Source: Anthostomella pinea (Eukaryota > Ascomycota > Sordariomycetes > Xylariales > Xylariaceae). Taken from it: a DNA stretch of 64,000 nt. The translations under genes and the position numbers were made by a program. The notes below the pieces were generated by a model, which saw nothing but the letters and a program-made list of their open reading frames with translations, searched no databases and was not told the DNA's origin. The DNA lies in assembly GCA_963556695.1 (NCBI GenBank), contig CAUWAG010000003.1, positions 4,774,001 to 4,838,000 of the forward strand. Direction: 5' to 3'. Numbering within the stretch: position 1 is the stretch's first letter; each line of letters opens with the position of its first letter. Positions 1 through 10,801 of the stretch are shown in pieces.

Positions 1-1399
1 AGAGTGGCGCAGTCAAGGCCTATGCAAGGTATATGAATTGACGACCAGGCTGTCGTATACGCCGTGTTCGATGTAAGCGACTGCCGAGAGCGCCGCAGAG
101 GCTAGCAAGGACAATACCCTCCTGGCAGTGCAGAACGCGCGTTGAGACTAACAGATCGTATAAATGCGCAGAGATGCGGTGAAGAGAAAAGAAGACACAT
201 TGGTGTTTGCGTGTCCTCAGGTCAGACGTCCCCGAGTCGCATTTCGGATTCTCTCATTCGTGGCAATGGCGTCAAAGATCAGGCAGTCTGCCAAGCCAGT
301 AGGTTAAGGTCCAAGGAGGTCTGAACGGTCCGCTGGCCGAGCTTCAATAGCTACTTCATAAATACGGCGTGATGCATCTGGTGCTGATACTACGGCGGGC
401 TGGCGGGAGGATCAGAAGTCCGGGGTGCCGCTAACTCATCGAATCTCGCTTCTGCCGTGACAGCTGTAATCCATCCTCAAATACGGCGTATTATTCCTTG
501 GCTGTATTTCATTGGGTCAACCCCACGATCATTAGGTACTTATGCAGGGTCCCTTCTTTTTACCTTGGTGACTCATCAAGTTGGCCTACCTTAGCCCCTC
601 CCGAACTTCTCTCGAACCAGTGTATCGGAACAGTACCACCACGGCCTGCGGATATAAAAAGATCAAGCATGATTGATCGTAGAGTCCGCCAAGAGGTGGC
701 CAACGTCATTGTTGTTCTTACTGAACCACCTCTCGAGCGACGATTTCCTATCGAGTTTCAGACAGTTCACAGGAGATGCATCCTCAGATCTTAATCCTTG
801 GCTTCACTGCAGTCTATGGTTGCAAGACGAGGCGTGCGAAAGGAAGCAGTGACTCATTCTCAGGTCACGGCATTTGGGCAAACTCACTTTCTGCTTGTCC
901 GCCGTGACTTGTACAGGTACAGCATGTAAAGCACCTCACACGAAGTCAGGCAACTAAGAGCACTGCACAATTCAATTGTGCACGCATCCTGTTTCGTGTC
1001 GGTCGCATCTCATGCAACATGCAGCATATGTAGTCGAATACAGATTGCCAAGCAGCAATGATGAAGTGTTTGGTTGCCATCCGAGTCTACAAGCCAGATC
1101 TGTTTGCTCTTCTTATCATCGCGGAACAGAGTCCTAAGTACATCTCGGTTCCTATCCCAGTCGCCTAAAACAGACACATGGCCACCATCATGTTCTGAGA
1201 AATCAATACGTTTCGGTCATGTTGAACTCCAGATGACGAGCTTGGTATATCTCATCCGCCCGACAAAGTCTATGATGTCATGCCGTGACTATCTCCGAGT
1301 GTAGCCGAATCAACTGTATTGCAAGAGATCAGCAGCTATACTGGAAAGATCCACGAGGCTGCCTAACATATATCACCAAAACACTGCGCTGACATCTAC
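1..1399. other. Gene-free stretch downstream of the G6PDH gene
   Basis: I see no recognisable protein, RNA gene or repeat here. Open frames on both strands are under 100 codons, of low similarity to anything known, and end without splice-compatible continuations. Confidence 0.5.
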
Positions 1400-3332
1400 T
1401 TACAACTTGTTAGGAGGTGCCGCCGATGTCATCGGCCACTGGTAGCCAGTGGCATCGCTGAACTTGTATCCATAGGACGAAGTGAAGTCGTCCAACACCG
1501 CCGGTCCTCGCGAGCCTGTCGTGTGTTAGTCACCAGTGCCCGCAATGGTTTCTGGAATGATACACTTACCGTAAGGGTACTCCATCGGGACAATCTCCTT
1601 GTTGTCGTCGAGGTAGTGCAGCAGAGGTGTGAAGATCCTCCAGCTGGCATCGAGCTCGTCATCTCGCACAAAGTTCGAGTGGTCGCCCTTCAACGCGTCC
1701 AGGATAAGCGACTCGTAGGCCTCGGGGATCTTCAAGTCCGAGAATCGTCGCCGGTAGGTCAGATCAAGCTCCGTCACAACCGTCTGCATGCTCAGACCTG
1801 GTAGCTTGGAGTTCATCTTGATGTAAACACTCTCATTAGGCTGAATGCGCATGACGAGTTCGTTCCGAGGAATGTCCTTGAAGATACCGCTAGTAACATC
1901 CTTGAACTGGATTCGAATCTCCGTCTTCTGCTCGTTCAATGCCTTTCCAGCTTTCATGATGAATGGGACACCATCCCACCTCTCATTCTTAATGTAGGCT
2001 ACGAGGGCGCAGAAGGTAGGGCACCGCGAGTCCTTGGGAACCGTGTCGTCCTCCTTGTAGGAAGGCTTGCTGCCGTCCAGTGATTTTCCGTACTGGCCGA
2101 TGATGACATTCTTGGGTTCGATGGCTGGGATGCCCCGTAGTACGCGAACCTTCTCATCGCGAATGTCCTCTGACGAGAACGAGATGGGCCGCTCCATGGC
2201 GAGAAGTGTCAAGACTTGGAGCAGATGGTTCTGCATGACATCTCGGATGATTCCAAACTCGTCAAAGTAGCCACCTCGGCCCTCCGTTCCAAAAGGCTCC
2301 TTGAACGTGATTTGCACGTTGTCGATGTGGTGTCGGTTCCATGTGGCACCGAAGAATTCGTTACCGAATCGAAGGATCAGAATGTTCTTCACCATCTCCT
2401 TTCCGAGGTAGTGATCGATGCGGAAGAGCTCGTCCTCTTTCCAGTCAGGTTGCAAGGACTTCTGCAACTCGCGCGAGCTCTCCAAGTCCTTTCCAAACGG
2501 CTTCTCGACCTGCATTACTGCGTTAGGCATGCTTGTTTTAAGCCCCGCGCAACAACTAGACTTACAATAACGCGAGCAATGCCTTCCTTGGGGTAGCAGC
2601 ACTTCTTCAGATGCTGCGAGACGACTGTGAAGACGCTTGGGGGGAGAGCCATGTAAAATAGACGATGGGTCTCCTTTCGGCCCTTTTCGAGCTCTTCCAG
2701 GTGTTTGTTGAGTTGGAGGAAGGCGTCGTCCTGGTCGTATTGGCCAGACACATAGCTACATTGCTCGCAGAACTCAGCCAGTTGCCGCTCCATGTCCTTG
2801 GTGGGTGTCTTTATGTAGGACTTGACTCGCTTGAGGTACTCCTCGTGATCCATCTTCGTCCGCGCATATCCGACGATTTTGACGTCCTTTGGCAGGAATT
2901 GGTTGCGGTACTCGAGTAGTGTTAGCTCGACTCTATTCGGCAGCTTTGCCGACAGGAAGCATGGCACTCACAAGGCCGAACAGCGCGGGGAACTAGTCAT
3001 GATCAGTCGTGAGCTTCAGAGCTGTGCGGAAGAGATGCATAGGCGGCTTACGGTCTTCTTCTTTGCAAGGTCACCAGAAGCACCGAGGACCACGATAACC
3101 GTGTTGTCCTTGAGCTCCAGTGTACTGTTGGGCAACGGGGATCAGTACAACCATCTTGCAGGTAACTGGGCGCAACCTCGGGGTTCATCGTTCATTGCGG
3201 TCTTGGACGACAGTTCTCGCAAACAACTCTCCCAGAAGCACCGGGTCTGAAAGATTGCCAACACTATGATGGGATGGGGGGATGGTGGGGCGGAAGGAGG
3301 GGTACGAGAGCTTACGCTGCAGCGGAATCCAT
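1400..3332 (-). CDS. Glucose-6-phosphate 1-dehydrogenase
   Basis: This enzyme catalyses the first, NADPH-producing step of the oxidative pentose phosphate pathway in the cytosol (glucose-6-phosphate to 6-phosphogluconolactone). Exons in gene order: 3332-3316, 3124-3052, 2992-2972, 2910-2566, 2509-1570 and 1515-1400. They total 1512 bases and encode 503 residues, the usual length for the family. The NADP-binding GASGDLAKKKT motif lies near residue 17 and the active-site RIDHYLGKE motif near residue 183. The C-terminus, ending in APPNKL, is typical of fungal orthologues. The start was chosen because exon 1 (MDSAA...) has a good GTAAG donor whose phase joins exactly to the exon encoding LELKDNTVIVV. 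Exon 3 is only 21 bases (FPALFGL). The first intron is the longest at 191 bases. Family assignment is certain; only the short first exon is inferred. Confidence 0.96.
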
Positions 3333-5283
3333 TGTGTCGGTCGTGGCAGGATGCGATGGCGATGGGGTCTACGGGGTCGGTTGAGGAAAAGGAAAGAGAA
3401 GGCAGGACTCGAAATTGTCTGAATGAACAAGACCGAGACAGAGGTAGAGGTGCAGGTGTCGAGGCAGGACGAGGTCGAGGTATGAAGCGAGGGAAATGGG
3501 TTGGAAGGGTCAGCGCGGACAGGCCGGACAAGAAGAGCTCGTGGTCTGGCGGCCGGCCTCTCGGAAAGATTTGTGGGCTCTGACACCTGTGCTGTATGGT
3601 CCGTCCCTATGATGATGCAGTTGCTTGGTAACACCGCCCGCGTAACAGCTAGCACCGAGTGGTGGGGTAAGCTAGCTAGCTTACTCCCGTCAGCGCCGCC
3701 TTCTCCTGCCTGGCACCTTCGCCGGCTCTCCCGTCGTGTCGCGAGTCTCTACCTGCACCCGATAACGCCGTAAACAGCGACAGGCACCCTGGTTACGGTC
3801 TACCTCCTACATCAGAGCAGAGATTCTCACATCAGTCTCGGTTATTGATGTTCTGACTGGAAGGAACAGGTACAGGTAGACCCGAGCGCTGATGATGTTT
3901 TCAGTCAGTACGAGGGTTTTAAAAACAGCATCCATGCATGTATTTGATGAACATCTCATCAGGTCGGCTATTGCTTCATCTCACACATAAAACAAAATTA
4001 CCTTAATACCTTACCGCGAGACTGGTCCTCGCGGTAGGATTTGCTTGGACATTGGGTATCCGACGTCGCTGTCCGTGAACAAACTAATAATGCCGACTCC
4101 ACTGCCCCCGAGGTCGACTCTACTGCATGATGAATGCATCAACCTGCCACTTGACATTATTTGGCAAAACATGCAAGCCCGAAGGATTAGACAATCCCTG
4201 GACAACACCACGCAGGCCGATGACATTGGCTGCATGCCAGATGGTTGATAAACGGAGGGTGCGTTCGCTGAGGGATTTGGTGAAATTGGTGGCCTACCTT
4301 ATGAGCCCGCGAAAAGGGTAGAGGTGTCGAACACTGCATCACGTCGTCGCCCTAGTCCGTCCCAACCCACGTAATGATTTGGAATGGTATAGCGTTATTA
4401 TCAGCAGCCGCGGCTAAGTCAAGAGCCGCAAGGAAGTCCTTTCTCCATGACCGTTTCTTATTCCGGACGTGGCTTCAGGTCAATGTGTAGCCCCGACTGA
4501 CGACGCCACAAGCCTGCCGTTGTTCTACCTTTTGGGCGACATCCGGATACTACCTGGGTATCCGGTGAAAGATAGTATACTCTGCCGAGCACTGCTCTAA
4601 TGTAGGCGGCAGCTTGATGACCGCGGCAATGCAGTTTCGTCACGGAGGCTGGTGTGACGAAGAGATGTAGGTGAGAGCGGTCACGGAGCTGGAGTTTCGC
4701 GCCGGTGTTGCAATTCACATTCCATGACCGCATGGGAATTCAGCGGGCGCGGGCGGCGGCCCAGATATAGCCGTAGGTGTTGGGAATTGTAAGGATTTCT
4801 GGACGATATGTCCCTGTCGTGAAACCGGCAGCTTCTTGCAACGTCGGTGTAATATGATAAAAGAGCGTCCGCCAGAAACCTCGAGAGCAAAAGCTGTTGG
4901 CATTTACAGATATCCGTCTACATCTTGGGGTTCTCCGGCTTCGTGGCGGTGGACGGAGATCTGCTGGCAAGTCTGTGCTAGTCCATTGAACAAGAGAAAG
5001 CGTTCGTGATAGCAATGATGATGCATATGTGACAGCACATCGGCTGCGGGCCAGCGTGACCAGCATGCCCATCTCGGTTATCGTGTAACATCAGTCCTGA
5101 TGAGACTGAGGTGATTACCGCTTCATGAAATCAATCTTGACCTGGGACAGCTCAGGAAATACGTCACCCTTTGCCAAATGGATAAGAGGTAGGTATGCTC
5201 CATCAAGGCCGACTCCGGATGGATTGTGGTGAAGATGCGACGGATCGTCAAATTCCTGCCGCCGCCGGTTGAAACCCCCACTA
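3333..5283. other. Intergenic, includes the G6PDH promoter
   Basis: No gene is supported. The first few hundred bases must hold the G6PDH promoter and 5' UTR. The rest has only short unrelated open frames on both strands. Confidence 0.5.
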
Positions 5284-5405
5284 TCCCTTCAATGCCCGTT
5301 TCGGCACCAGGTAAATCCGTACCCATTGATACCCCAGTTCTAGAACAGTGATTGGGTGCATAGACCCTGTAGGGTCCATTGGTACCGAAACGGGCACTGA
5401 AGGGA
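5284..5405. mobile_element. Short MITE-like inverted-repeat element flanked by TA
   Basis: A 122-base element has terminal inverted repeats of 26 bases (5284-5309 and 5380-5405) beginning TCCCTTCA. They differ at only two positions, both transitions. Each end is bordered by the dinucleotide TA (5282-5283 and 5406-5407), as expected for a Tc1/mariner-type target duplication. There is no coding capacity. Element class is inferred from structure; other copies in the genome would be needed to confirm mobility. Confidence 0.6.
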
Positions 5406-5560
5406 TAAGATGGCACGGAGTGACCGCCGGGGTTTCATCGGAGGCAAGCCACAGCTGATAATCTGATAGTGAGTGTGGCTGAGGTCCCGCTGACAGAGGA
5501 ACATTGAAGCGGGGCGCACGGGCCACTCTCTAGCACACATTTGATTTTTTTCTGGTAGTG

Positions 5561-5568
5561 AGCCCTAA
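5561..5568 (+). promoter_or_regulatory. Possible Tbf1-type AGCCCTAA site upstream of RPL33
   Basis: The octamer AGCCCTAA lies 183 bases upstream of the ribosomal protein start codon. It matches the ARCCCTAA core bound by Tbf1-like factors, which control ribosomal protein genes in several ascomycetes. It is a single short match, so occurrence by chance is possible. Confidence 0.3.
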
Positions 5569-5750
5569 TTGACGAGTGCCTATCCACTCTGCCACTCTCC
5601 TCGCAGTCTGCATGGTCAACATTCGAGATCCGGCACATCACAACGACGACTAACCCGGCAGCCAGCGCACTCGGTCTTCATCAGCAAAAGACCTTCCTCG
5701 GATCCCATCACCCATTGGATTTCTGAGCACGGCAGAGAAAATCAGTCAAG

Positions 5751-6494
5751 ATGCCTTCGGAAGCTGGTCACAGACGTAAGTACTCCTCCACAACTCCCAC
5801 TGCACTCCACAACATTGTGAATATCTTCATGGTCTTACTCCCTCGCGGCGGGGATCTCTTCGCATAATCTCTGTATGCATATTACCAGCCGAGCCTGCGC
5901 TGACCTACTTTGCCTCTAGTATACGTCAAGTAAGTACACCCCGAAGCCGAACGACCTCGATTGTCGCGAACTTCAATCCAGTCGCCAAACGCATATCGCC
6001 AGCATTATAAAATGCTCTTGGAAAGCGCGAGAGCGGCTACGCAGGAATTGTCGCAGACGCTGACCGGTTTCGATGTACAGGGGTCGCCACTTGAGCTACC
6101 AGCGCAACAAGCACACCACCCACCCGAAGACGAGTCTGATCAAGATTGAGGGCGTCGATGACCCCCAGTCCGCCAAGTACGTCTCAGCAAAGAAGGACCT
6201 CGTCTGGACTTGGGGCTAACATCGAACAGCTTCTACCTCGGCAAGAAGATCGCGTACGTCTACAAGGGACAGAAGGAGATCCGTGGAACCAAGATCCGAG
6301 TCATCTGGGGCAAGGTCACCAGACCGCACGGTACGTCATTGTTACTATGTAATGTCAAGACCGAGAGATCTTGTACTAACTGCCATGCTCTTATAGGTAA
6401 CTCTGGCGTCGTTCGAGCCAAGTTCACCAGCCCCCTCCCTTCCAAGTCTTTCGGTGCTTCTGTTCGTATCATGCTCTACCCCTCGTCGATATAA
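5751..6494 (+). CDS. RPL33: 60S ribosomal protein eL33 (L35a family)
   Basis: This is a structural protein of the large cytosolic ribosomal subunit. Exons are 5751-5775, 5920-5929, 6081-6176, 6230-6330 and 6397-6494. They total 330 bases and encode 109 residues, the normal size for eL33. The protein starts [20 protein letters not shown] and contains [28 protein letters not shown] and the C-terminal [10 protein letters not shown], all signatures of the family. All four introns are GT-AG. The second coding exon is only 10 bases (TATACGTCAA) and is required to restore the conserved RLYVKG stretch, which makes the structure convincing. Four introns in so short a coding region, with the first close to the start codon, is usual for fungal ribosomal protein genes. 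Confidence 0.96.
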
Positions 6495-9400
6495 GATGGG
6501 GTTGGGCCGGAGTTGGTAGTGTGGACGGTTCTCATGATTGGCTGCATCAGGGTTGAGCATGGTCTGCGGCTTCAGCCTTGCGTCTAGCATCAACGAAATC
6601 AAGAAAGGAATACCAACAAACTACACCGAGTGCGGCCAGTGAACGGCAGATCATGGTAACGAGCTCGATCTTTCCATGATTGGCGCCGAACATTCGGTAT
6701 ATACGTGCAGAACTCCACGAAACAACGACGTTAGATGGAGCGTCGAAAACAAGGAATAGTGATGATTCCACGGCTTGACGATGATGGACTCTGGACTGGG
6801 AATCAGCTAGCGAGTAGATGGCTGGAGCCAACCCAACACGAGAAACCTCAATTGCTGACATTGGAGCGTTCGTGTACACATTCATGGTCAATTCGTCCCC
6901 ACTGCCATTCGAGGTTATACACCGGCCTTAATCCTCAACACTACAATGGGTAGTGCGTTGACGACTCCCCGTGCCGTGCGACTGCAACGATACAACATCT
7001 GCGAAAGGTGACCTCACAGACGCTCTGGGAAAGGGGAGAGCTTCCCACTCCAGTAGCCCGAGTATCTACTACGGAAGACGCTGACGCTATTCAGAAGATC
7101 CGCAATAATGTGTAATGGAACCATGGCGACGGCTCACGTCCTCCTTCCTTGTCGTACAGGAGGATTGTTATGTCTGCAAAGCAACCGCAACAAGGGTTGT
7201 GAGCCGTAAGTTGCTGCTGTTGGTGATGGGCGAGCTTGTTTCGGATTTGTCTGTGATCGCCAATGATGTTCACAGTCGGTTGCTGAATGAACGAGCGCCC
7301 GGGAGATAACGTGTTGCTGCTCAGAGTTGTCGATACCCCAAGGTAGAGAAACAGCCAAACCTGTTTCTCAGTTCGATTCTGTACTCCTTACTGTAATGCT
7401 TCTGATTCTCAGCACGGCCCGGCATAGGCACCACAACCACTGCGAAGGGCTTATTAGCTGTGGTGCTGATCTCCTGCCTGCCTGCACGTTCAAGGGTCAT
7501 ATCATATGACTGGCCATCTAACCACCTTGAGTTGATGGCGTTCAGTGCCGTATACCACGGCCTTTCACTCACGTTCGAGCTGGCCGCGCCAGGCTTCGCT
7601 CGAGCGCTGGTCTACATGCCATTCGACACGAACGCCCAGCGAAAGTGTCCCTAGGAAATGTCTCCTTCACGGTGGGCTCCCTGTGCTTCAGCTGGTGGTT
7701 GCGCCAGGCACTGGTACATATGAGTCTAGGCTTGGGATTAATCGTCACGAGCCACATCTCGTCAGCTAGATAGACACCTCTCTACTTTGCGGAGTGTATG
7801 AAATGTGGGCTGTTCCCAGCCGAGGTGCGACGTCACGGTTCGACTTGATCTATGCGTGGCGTGAGTTTTGAGTGAACAATTGTGTTCAATGCTTCCTGTG
7901 GCTCGGGGAAGAGTCTCTCACGATGAAACTAACTTAGAAACAGCTGGAACACCCTTCATCGATGGCTCTAGGATTTCGCGCTTTCGCCGCACAGTCTTTG
8001 ATGATTCGGTCACCAGCCTTCTCTGGCCCGTTCGATGTTGCTCGACTCGGTGGATGTAGCCTTTCCTGTCCCTTAGCTTTCGGCTTGATGGGAATTGGGG
8101 TGAGGTATGGGAAGCAGGCATATCTAGCACGGGATACTTCAACCTTCCGCTCCAACAATTCGCTATCTCCTAACCTTGGTTAAAACCTGGACCCCGGGCG
8201 GATTTTCTAGACGCCAGCGTATGCCCATTGGCGATTTTGATATCCTAGGTGGTTGAGGCAAACCATGGCCCTGCTCGAGCTCGTGCTGGATTTTCACACG
8301 GGATAGGTGGTCTAGCCGTCCCGTCACTTCTTCTCTGACAGCTCTTCAGTGCCTGCGCTTTGCTCCCGATATTCTCCTGTTGCACGGTTACCACCGACTC
8401 TTTGAGGTCCCTTTCGCGGTCAGTGATCCACCTCTCAACCCGTCTGTCTCACGGACTCGTGGTTGGTGAGTACGAGGCAAGTTCGAAACAGCATACGGCA
8501 TAATGAAGGTAGCTTTATGTGGTCGTGCTACTAGAATCACGGGTCTAGGAGGTCTACCATACGGGAAAAGAAACATGCTCTTGAACCAGCAGGGACACTG
8601 CAATGTGCTACCTGTGCGTGCGGACGAGGCTTCAACTATAGAAACATGAGTGAACGTCTGATCAACGAGATTATAATGAGCAATCATATGACCAATAAAC
8701 AGACCATCTGTATACTAGCACTGAGAACAGTCAACATCATGCCTGCTGCGTCGGACGGAAGGCTTCACGGGGGCTTCACAAGCTGTCCCCTGATGACGAT
8801 CTTCAGAAGCGTGCCAACACCACTCCTCTAGTTCCAGGCAGACTGCTCCTTGACACAGATGAGTTTTGCCCCGAGTACTATCCAATCGAATGTATTCCCC
8901 TAGTCAAGCACCAGACTGGCGAAGTGTACACCAGCGAAAACATGAGATGTCGCACCGAGGCCACCAGGGGAGCCCATACGCCCCATTGCGTCCCAAAGAG
9001 ATGTTGTTAGTGACCCTGATATCCCATACAATACGAGAAAGCAACAACGCTTCCCAAATCGTCGGTCGTCGTATCTTCTATGTCTGGGTGGCAGAGCCTT
9101 AACAAGGCCGCCGACGAAACCGTACAGTTCAGACTTCAGCACGAGGAGATGGCACATCGGCAACTTGACCCTATTAGATGTATATAGAAATTCCCTATTC
9201 CCTAATTTCTCGAGTCATAGTTACTCCCGCCGTTTGCCCGCGCTTGGTTGAATTTCTTCACTTTGACCTAGGATAATAATATTAGTATAAAGTAGCTATA
9301 GTGCAAATAAAAGAAGAGATAATACTGACATTCAGAGCACTGGGCAGAAACCACATTGCGTCAACATCACTTTCTCATCGCAATGCTATGTTTTAATTAG

Positions 9401-9715
9401 ACAGTCAGATTCCCCTCGGGCTCGCCTACGGGTTGCTGGGATGACAATGGATCGGGAGCGAACTGTCTCTCCTGCTGGAGGTAGCTCCACTGCGCATCAG
9501 CGGGGAGCCATCGTCTTGAAGGGCGTTCAATGGCACCAGGCCGAAAATGCAGGTCTAGCATTAAGCAGCACCCAAAAGTTCTCGTGACCTCCTTTACTTC
9601 GCTCTCGTCGTCGTTTCCACTGCATCGTTTGAGTCAGACAGCGGGCTACTTGCTTCGGAGGAGGGTCTGAGATTCCCGAGGAATCCTTAAGCTTTCAGAG
9701 GGGAGTCGTCTATCG
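6495..9715. other. Gene-poor stretch
   Basis: No supported gene was found. Many short open frames occur on both strands without recognisable domains. About 9270-9320 is distinctly AT-rich. Given the esterase relic just downstream, old decayed sequence is possible here, but I cannot identify any. Confidence 0.45.
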
Positions 9716-9719
9716 AAAC

Positions 9720-9981
9720 TTGAACGACCAGCTGCTACAGTGCAGTAACGTGCCTGGTGTTGAATTCAGCCATAACACCACGAACTCGCCGGAGAGTGGC
9801 TATACGCAGATGATATATGATGCCGGCACAAGACTTGTCGGCTACAGCGCGCAGGGTGTTGGGCATATGGTAAGTATTGCTTTCCGTGGGCGTTGGATGT
9901 GATATACAGTTGCTGATTTGTTGGAATTCATAGGTCCTGTTCCATGACGCGGAGGTGTTGAAGCTTTTTGGACTCTTGTAG
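9720..9981 (+). pseudogene. 3' relic of a carbohydrate esterase family 1 (feruloyl/acetyl xylan esterase-like) gene
   Basis: Two exons (about 9720-9869 and 9934-9981) joined by a normal GT-AG intron encode the C-terminal end of a secreted CE1-type esterase. Visible motifs are NTTNSPESGYTQMIY, then LVGYSAQGVGH, which carries the family's C-terminal catalytic histidine (GVGH), then HDAEVLKLFGLL and a stop codon. The part that should precede it (signal peptide, oxyanion region, nucleophile GxSxG, HGxxD region) is not present in any frame of the preceding kilobases. The gene is therefore 5'-truncated. No usual ATG begins this frame. The remaining frame and splice sites are intact, so the truncation may be recent or an assembly artefact. 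Stop to stop, it faces the DUF3605 gene 94 bases away. Confidence 0.65.
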
Positions 9982-10075
9982 ATATGCCAAGACAAAGGCA
10001 GAAAGATGCGACAAGTGGCGGAACGAGAGCTCTATTGGTCTATGTCGAGAAGCACACGCTGTCACAGAGAAGATG

Positions 10076-10801
10076 CTAGACCTTGCGACAGAGCGGCACG
10101 TCGCCTCCAGTGACCTCGTCTATGAAGGCAGGATCCGGGTCGAACAGCATGACGTGAAAGTGCTCGACTGCCTGGACCGATTTCAGTGATCGCCAGTTCT
10201 TGAACCAGACGAACTGTGTTATACAAGGTTAGCATGTAGATATCGAGGAGCTGACATCTCCATTGCTTACGTGGTCCTTTGGCAGACTCGACCCAAAAGT
10301 CTTCTGAACATAGTCATCGATCTCCGCCCTCGCCTTGTCCGTGAGGTCGTCGGTGATAGGATCCTCCTCCAGGTCGAACTTGGTCCACACCACCAGATGG
10401 ACTATCCGCTCATCGATCCCGTACGGCCAGTCGTTCCACAAGATCTTCACATCATCCCCAAACTCGAAGGGCCTTCCTCTCGGCCAAACGGGCGCTGTCC
10501 ATTGCAGTCTCTGCGTCAACATAAAGTTCATGACGCTTCCATAGTCTTGTTTCAGCTCCCAGCTGAAGCCCAGATACCTCCGCAGCTCGGAGGGCAATCT
10601 CTGGAACTGATCCAGCCGGTTTTCCGCGACCAGCTTCTGGACCTCGGGCCACGTGGCCACGTGGCATTCTGCGTCTGGCGTGCCGATGATGCCAACGTCT
10701 TTGGCGCTCAGGTTGCTCAGGTAATCTGGACACTCCTCCGTCCTCTCATCCTCGGGCACGTTCATCTGCCAGTAAGGCAGGAGGGGCCTGAGACTCCCCA
10801 T
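10076..10801 (-). CDS. DUF3605 family protein (N-acetylglucosamine-induced protein 1-like)
   Basis: Exons are 10801-10271 and 10213-10076, separated by a GT-AG intron. They total 669 bases and encode 222 residues, typical for this small fungal family. Conserved features are [18 protein letters not shown] at the N-terminus, [27 protein letters not shown], the [19 protein letters not shown] core and, after the intron, [13 protein letters not shown] with EHFHVMLF near the C-terminus. Family members are described as N-acetylglucosamine-induced in yeasts, but their biochemical role is unknown. The start at 10801 ([12 protein letters not shown]) is preferred over an upstream in-frame non-ATG extension because family members begin shortly before PYWQ. 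No signal peptide or clear membrane segment is visible. Confidence 0.85.
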
